Of a stretch of DNA of 10,000 bases, positions 6,425 through 10,000 are shown piece by piece. The notes beneath the pieces are model-generated. The model searched no databases. It was not told where the DNA came from and worked only from the letters and a program-made list of their open reading frames with translations. Source of the stretch: Thiobacillus sp. (GTDB lineage: Bacteria > Pseudomonadota > Gammaproteobacteria > Burkholderiales > Thiobacillaceae); the NCBI GenBank assembly GCA_020216925.1, contig JAIWOL010000067.1, positions 1-10,000 on the forward strand. The letters are read 5' to 3'. The position numbers and the translations under genes are program-made. Each line of letters begins with the position of its first letter. Positions within the stretch are counted from its first letter, which is position 1.

Positions 6425-6970
6425 ATGATGCCGACCCTGATCGACGACGCTGGCTGGTACGCCCATGCCCACCGCATCCCGTCGCCCAATTGCGACGACC
6501 GCCCGCCGGATACGCTGATCGAACTCGTTGTCATCCACAGCATTTCGCTGCCCCCCGGCGTCTTCACTGGCAACGCCGTAATCGAGCTATTCACCAACCG
6601 GCTGGACTGCGATGCGCACCCGTATTACCAGGCTCTGCGCGGCCTTCGGGTTTCTGCGCATTTTTTGATCCGGCGCGATGGCGCGCTCATCCAGTTCGTC
6701 CCCTGCGGCCTGCGCGCCTGGCACGCCGGCGCGTCCAGCTGGCGCGATCGCGCGCGCTGCAACGACTTTTCCGTAGGGATCGAACTCGAAGGCAGCGACG
6801 ACACGCCCTTTACCGACGCGCAGTACGCTTGCCTTCGCACCCTGGCAGTTGCCCTCAGGCAGCGCTATCCCATCCAGGATTTCGCCGGACACAGCGACAT
6901 TGCCCCCGGCCGCAAAACCGACCCCGGCCCCCTGTTCGACTGGCGCAGGCTGCATGAACCCGCGGCCTGA
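6425..6970 (+). CDS. ampD: AmpD: 1,6-anhydro-N-acetylmuramyl-L-alanine amidase
   Basis: Cytosolic zinc amidase that cuts the lactyl-amide bond of anhydro-muropeptides imported during cell-wall recycling, freeing the peptide for reuse; loss often raises AmpC beta-lactamase expression in species with AmpR. The 181 residues (from the first of two ATGs) align to E. coli AmpD (183). Zinc ligands His38 (in VVIHSISLPPG), His156 and Asp166 are present, with the catalytic Glu120 (in GIELEG) and Lys164 (in GRKTDPGP). RVSAHFLIRRDG (75-86) and RAWHAGASSW (97-106) are also typical. No signal peptide, as expected for cytosolic AmpD rather than its exported paralogues. Starts at 6425 or 6428 cannot be separated. 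It is divergent from hpt, and its end overlaps the PLD gene by 17 bases, so the two are likely co-transcribed. Confidence 0.96.
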   Translation: MMPTLIDDAGWYAHAHRIPSPNCDDRPPDTLIELVVIHSISLPPGVFTGNAVIELFTNRLDCDAHPYYQALRGLRVSAHFLIRRDGALIQFVPCGLRAWHAGASSWRDRARCNDFSVGIELEGSDDTPFTDAQYACLRTLAVALRQRYPIQDFAGHSDIAPGRKTDPGPLFDWRRLHEPAA

Positions 6971-8534
6971 CAGACTGCTGGCGGGATTGCTGCTGGCGAT
7001 GATTCTTGCAGGATGTGCGCCGACGCTGGATCTGGCAATCGAGCGGGTGCCCTCCCGCGCGCTTCCGGCCACGGCCGACACCCCCATCAAGGCGGGGCTT
7101 GCGGCGCAACTGCCTGCCGCAACTTCCGGCTTCCATCTGCTGGCCGATGGCGACGCGGCGCTGGCCGCCCGCCTGGCATTGGCCAACCGGGCGCAGCGCA
7201 CGCTCGACGTGCAGTACTACCTGTTTCACCACGACGACAGCGGAAAATGGGTCGCGGCGGCCCTGCTCGATGCTGCCGCGCGAGGCGTTCGCGTGAGAGT
7301 GCTGATAGACGATATCGACACCGCCGACAAGGAGCTGGGACTGGCCACGCTCAACGCGCACCCCAATATCGAAGTGCGGCTGTTCAACCCATTCCACACC
7401 CGCAGCGTCAATCCGCTGGTCAAGGGCTGGCAGGCGCTGACCGAGTCGGTGCGTCTCAACCGGCGCATGCACAACAAGGCTTTCATCGCCGACAACCAGA
7501 TCGGCATCACGGGAGGCCGCAACATCGGCAACGAGTATTTCGACGCCAACCCAGACCACGTCTTTGTCGACCTCGACCTGCTGGCAGCCGGCCCCATCGT
7601 CGACGCCATGTCGCGCTCGTTCGACGCTTACTGGAACAGCGAAGCGGCCACCCCTGCCGCCGCCCTGCCGGTGCGCGTGAGCCGGGACAGGCTGGCGCGC
7701 GCAACCGCACGCTTGCGTGGCTTCAGCGCCGCGCGCGCCGCCAGCGCTTACGGCCGCCGCGTGCTGGCGGCCGATCCCCTGCCCGCCCTGCTGGCTGGCG
7801 ACCGTCGCTGGATACAGGCCCCGGCCGATCTGATCGTCGATCCGCCCGACAAGGCGCTCAATCCCGACATGCCGCCTTCCGAACTGCTGATCGGCCAGCT
7901 GGCCGGATTGTGGATCGACCCGACCCGGCGTGCGCTGATCGTTTCGCCTTACTTTGTGCCGGGCCCGATGGGCATGGCCTATTTCCGCTACTGGCGCCAT
8001 ACCGGCGTCGACATTTCGGTGCTTACCAACGCCTATTCCGCAAGCGACGTACCGCTGGTGCATGCGGGCTATGCAAACTATCGCGAAGCCCTTCTCGAAG
8101 CGGGCGTCGAACTGTTCGAGCTCAAACCCGTCGCCGACCCCATCGGCGGCCGCCTGCGCGACCTGTCACGCGGCTCGTCGCGCGCCAGCCTGCACGCCAA
8201 GACATTCGTGTTCGACGACCGGCATGTGTTCATCGGCACCTTCAATTTCGACCCGCGCTCTGCCGTGCTCAACACCGAGATGGGTATCGTCGTGCATTCA
8301 GCCGAGCTGGCGCGCCAGGTTACCGCCATCGCGCAAGATGCCATGCAGCCCGAACGCAGCTACGCCCTGGAACTGGAGACGCAAACCGTTGACCTTCAGC
8401 GCGGCCGCCGGTTGCTCTGGCGCGACCGCCACCAGGGTAGCGCGCGAACGCAAACCGTCGAGCCGGATACTTCACCGATGCAACGCGGCCTGCTCCGCGT
8501 ACTCCGGGCCCTGCCCATCGAACAGCATCTCTAA
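6954..8534 (+). CDS. Phospholipase D-family lipoprotein, cardiolipin-synthase (ClsC)-like
   Basis: A 526-residue protein with two HKD phospholipase D motifs: HNKAFIAD (His173, Lys175, Asp180) followed by GITGGRN, and HAKTFVFD (His414, Lys416, Asp421) followed by GTFNFDPRS. The pair should form one active site carrying out phosphatidyl transfer or hydrolysis. The flanking sequences LDVQYYLFHHDDSG, HPNIEVRLFNPF and GGRNIGNEYF resemble the ClsC/YmdC-like branch, so cardiolipin or related phospholipid synthesis is the best guess, but phospholipase activity is possible. The N-terminus has a lipoprotein signal peptide: Arg4/Arg7, a hydrophobic stretch at 8-19 and the lipobox LAGC with Cys21; Ala at +2 suggests outer-membrane sorting. 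The ATG at 6954 was chosen because it places this signal at the N-terminus; it overlaps ampD by 17 bases. An upstream in-frame ATG (6849) would bury the signal. Confidence 0.88.
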   Translation: MNPRPDRLLAGLLLAMILAGCAPTLDLAIERVPSRALPATADTPIKAGLAAQLPAATSGFHLLADGDAALAARLALANRAQRTLDVQYYLFHHDDSGKWVAAALLDAAARGVRVRVLIDDIDTADKELGLATLNAHPNIEVRLFNPFHTRSVNPLVKGWQALTESVRLNRRMHNKAFIADNQIGITGGRNIGNEYFDANPDHVFVDLDLLAAGPIVDAMSRSFDAYWNSEAATPAAALPVRVSRDRLARATARLRGFSAARAASAYGRRVLAADPLPALLAGDRRWIQAPADLIVDPPDKALNPDMPPSELLIGQLAGLWIDPTRRALIVSPYFVPGPMGMAYFRYWRHTGVDISVLTNAYSASDVPLVHAGYANYREALLEAGVELFELKPVADPIGGRLRDLSRGSSRASLHAKTFVFDDRHVFIGTFNFDPRSAVLNTEMGIVVHSAELARQVTAIAQDAMQPERSYALELETQTVDLQRGRRLLWRDRHQGSARTQTVEPDTSPMQRGLLRVLRALPIEQHL

Positions 8535-8539
8535 AACGC

Positions 8540-8545
8540 TAAAAT
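8540..8545 (+). promoter_or_regulatory. Candidate -10 element of purT
   Basis: TAAAAT in the 38-base gap between the PLD gene and purT differs from TATAAT at one position (the third). Start of transcription would be near 8552, leaving a leader of about 20 bases. No convincing -35 sequence is visible at the right distance, which would lie within the end of the PLD gene. Confidence 0.4.
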
Positions 8546-8572
8546 CACGCTACATTCAATCCGGATTCCGCC

Positions 8573-9778
8573 ATGCATCTCGGTACCCCTCTCTCCCCCA
8601 CCGCCACCAAAATCATGCTGCTGGGCGCGGGCGAGCTCGGCAAGGAAGTTGTCATCGCCCTGCAACGATTCGGCGTCGAGGTCATTGCCGTCGACCGCTA
8701 CGAACATGCGCCGGCCCATCAGGTCGCGCACCGGTCACACGTCATCGCCATGAACGACCCGGCCGCACTGCGCGCCCTGATCGAAGCGGAACAGCCGCAT
8801 TTCATCGTCCCGGAAATCGAGGCCATCGCAACCGAGGCACTGCAAAAGATCGAAGCAGAAGGCGTCGCCACGGTCATCCCCACCGCCCGCGCCGCGCATC
8901 TCACCATGAACCGCGAAGGCATCCGTCGCCTGGCTGCCGAAACGCTGGGTTTGCCAACCTCCGCTTACGCTTTTGCAGACAGCCTCGCCGAGCTCGAAAC
9001 CGCCGCCGCAGCCATCGGCTATCCGGTCATCGTGAAGCCGGTGATGTCCTCCTCCGGCAAGGGGCAGTCCCGCGTCGAGACCGCCGCTGATCTCGCCGCT
9101 GCCTGGGAGGCGGCCTGCACGGGCGGACGCGTCGACAAAGGCCGCGTCATTGTCGAAAGCGTGATCGACTTCGATTACGAAATTACCCTGCTGACCGTGC
9201 GCGCCCTGAACGCCCGGGACGAAATCGAAACCCGGTTCTGCGCGCCCGTGGGGCATCTCCAGGTGAAGGGCGACTACGTCGAATCCTGGCAACCTCACCC
9301 CATGAGCGAAGCCGCACTGGCCCGCGCGCAGGAAATTGCCGCCATGGTGACGGGCAATCTGGGCGGACGCGGCCTGTTCGGAGTGGAACTCTTCGTCAAG
9401 GGCGATCAGGTCTGGTTCTCTGAAGTGAGCCCGCGCCCGCACGATACCGGCATGGTCACCATGGCCACCCAGCGGCAGAACGAATTCGAGCTCCACGCGC
9501 GCGCCATTCTCGGTCTGCCGGTCGATACCGCATTACGCGAACCCGGCGCGTCCGCGGTCATCTACGGCGGCATCGCCTCCCGCAGGATAGCCTACGCCGG
9601 CGTGGCCGAGGCGCTTGCCGAACCGGGCGTCGACGTGCGGCTGTTCGGCAAACCCGAAAGCTACGCGCGCCGCCGCATGGGCGTGGCGCTCGCCACGGCA
9701 GACAGCATCGAGACGGCCCGTGCCAAGGCCCGAACCGCCGCAGCAACCGTGCTGCCCTTCGCCCCTCTCCCCGGATGA
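8573..9778 (+). CDS. purT: PurT: formate-dependent glycinamide ribonucleotide formyltransferase
   Basis: Third step of de novo purine synthesis: formylates GAR using formate and ATP through formyl phosphate, in place of the folate-dependent PurN. The 401-residue ATP-grasp protein is colinear with E. coli PurT (392). It shows the N-terminal GAGELGKE (18-25), [10 protein letters not shown] in the substrate domain, [16 protein letters not shown] [13 protein letters not shown], the ATP loop SSSGKGQS (159-166), SWQPHPMS, and the Mg-binding pair Glu272 (in GVELFV) and Glu284 (in [15 protein letters not shown]). The ATG at 8573 fits the homologue's N-terminus although no Shine-Dalgarno is evident. 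It starts 38 bases after the PLD gene, and its stop overlaps the globin start as ATGA, so the globin is probably translated from the same message. Confidence 0.97.
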   Translation: MHLGTPLSPTATKIMLLGAGELGKEVVIALQRFGVEVIAVDRYEHAPAHQVAHRSHVIAMNDPAALRALIEAEQPHFIVPEIEAIATEALQKIEAEGVATVIPTARAAHLTMNREGIRRLAAETLGLPTSAYAFADSLAELETAAAAIGYPVIVKPVMSSSGKGQSRVETAADLAAAWEAACTGGRVDKGRVIVESVIDFDYEITLLTVRALNARDEIETRFCAPVGHLQVKGDYVESWQPHPMSEAALARAQEIAAMVTGNLGGRGLFGVELFVKGDQVWFSEVSPRPHDTGMVTMATQRQNEFELHARAILGLPVDTALREPGASAVIYGGIASRRIAYAGVAEALAEPGVDVRLFGKPESYARRRMGVALATADSIETARAKARTAAATVLPFAPLPG

Positions 9779-10000
9779 GCACGCACTTCGAACGCCTGGG
9801 CGGCAGCGAGGCCATCCGGTCGCTCGTCGACCGTTTCTATGACCTTATGGACAGCGACCCCGACTATTACGAAATCCGCAAACTGCATCCGGCAGATCTC
9901 ACCGAATCGCGCAACAAGCTTGCCTGGTTCCTCAACGGCTGGACCGGCGGCCCGCCAGACTACACCGACCGCTTCGGCCCCCCCTTCCTGCGGCGGCGCC
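9775..10000 (+). CDS. Group II truncated hemoglobin, 5' part (3' end outside window)
   Basis: Small 2-over-2 alpha-helical heme protein; this class binds oxygen and is linked to redox or NO chemistry. Only the first 75 codons are present. The sequence opens with HFERLGG (4-10) and contains the B-helix DRFYDLM (19-25), where Tyr22 matches the B10 heme-pocket tyrosine. IRKLHPADL (34-42) follows, with His38 at the place of Tyr-CD1 of Mycobacterium tuberculosis Glb[13 protein letters not shown] (52-63) is the typical group II helix E/F junction. The proximal histidine, expected a few residues after FLRRR, lies just beyond the window, so heme binding cannot be confirmed here. The ATG overlaps the purT stop (ATGA), implying translational coupling. 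The family call is strong; the physiological role is not deducible. Confidence 0.92.
   Translation, partial: MSTHFERLGGSEAIRSLVDRFYDLMDSDPDYYEIRKLHPADLTESRNKLAWFLNGWTGGPPDYTDRFGPPFLRRR

Noticed and set aside
5102..6970. 622-codon plus-strand frame ending as AmpD
   Set aside because: Everything before 6425 is antisense to hpt and mtnP without conserved sequence; AmpD homology begins at 6425.
7692..7741. G+C-rich inverted repeat (GGCGCGCGC / GCGCGCGCC) inside the PLD gene
   Set aside because: Imperfect, with a long loop, and explained by Ala/Arg-rich coding sequence in a G+C-rich genome.
8559..8568. Perfect 10-base palindrome AATCCGGATT just before purT
   Set aside because: It could be an operator, but single 10-base palindromes are common and I know no regulator with this site; no second copy was noticed nearby.

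Overview
The window is a gene-dense, G+C-rich stretch of a Gram-negative chromosome, most likely betaproteobacterial (Thiobacillus-like or another Nitrosomonadales relative). That assignment is inferred from the map-glnD pair, the type of truncated globin, and the MTIP/Hpt, RsuA, AmpD and PurT sequences; no rRNA is present to confirm it. Nearly every base is coding. I see no mobile element, tRNA, CRISPR array or gene remnant, and no non-coding stretch longer than about 100 bases.

Layout. (1) 1-3093, plus strand: the 3' part of map (methionine aminopeptidase), overlapping by GTGA a complete glnD (PII uridylyltransferase). (2) 6373-3112, minus strand: a six-gene run in transcription order hpt, mtnP (methylthioinosine phosphorylase type), an rsuA-type pseudouridine synthase, def, a FlaF-family gene and a 77-codon basic protein. 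The first four are packed with overlaps or 3-base gaps. The last two follow a 97-base gap that contains a close match to a flagellar sigma-28 (FliA) promoter, so they probably form a separate flagellar transcription unit behind housekeeping genes. (3) 6425-8534, plus strand: ampD overlapping a gene for a lipid-anchored phospholipase D/cardiolipin-synthase-like protein. (4) 8573-10000, plus strand: purT overlapping by ATGA the start of a group II truncated hemoglobin that runs off the window.

How the genes connect. MTIP converts methylthioinosine to hypoxanthine and Hpt turns hypoxanthine into IMP, so the two adjacent genes form a purine and methylthio salvage step. purT supplies formate-dependent de novo purine synthesis. 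map and def are both N-terminal processing enzymes of new proteins, and rsuA modifies 16S rRNA. ampD (murein recycling) and the PLD lipoprotein both act on envelope material. glnD senses nitrogen status.

The most notable observations are the FliA-type promoter in front of the FlaF-family gene and its translationally coupled unknown partner, and a 51-base divergent region where both hpt and ampD have a -10-like hexamer exactly 6 bases before the ATG, which suggests leaderless transcripts. I found no clearly new multi-gene system; the rest is ordinary core genome.
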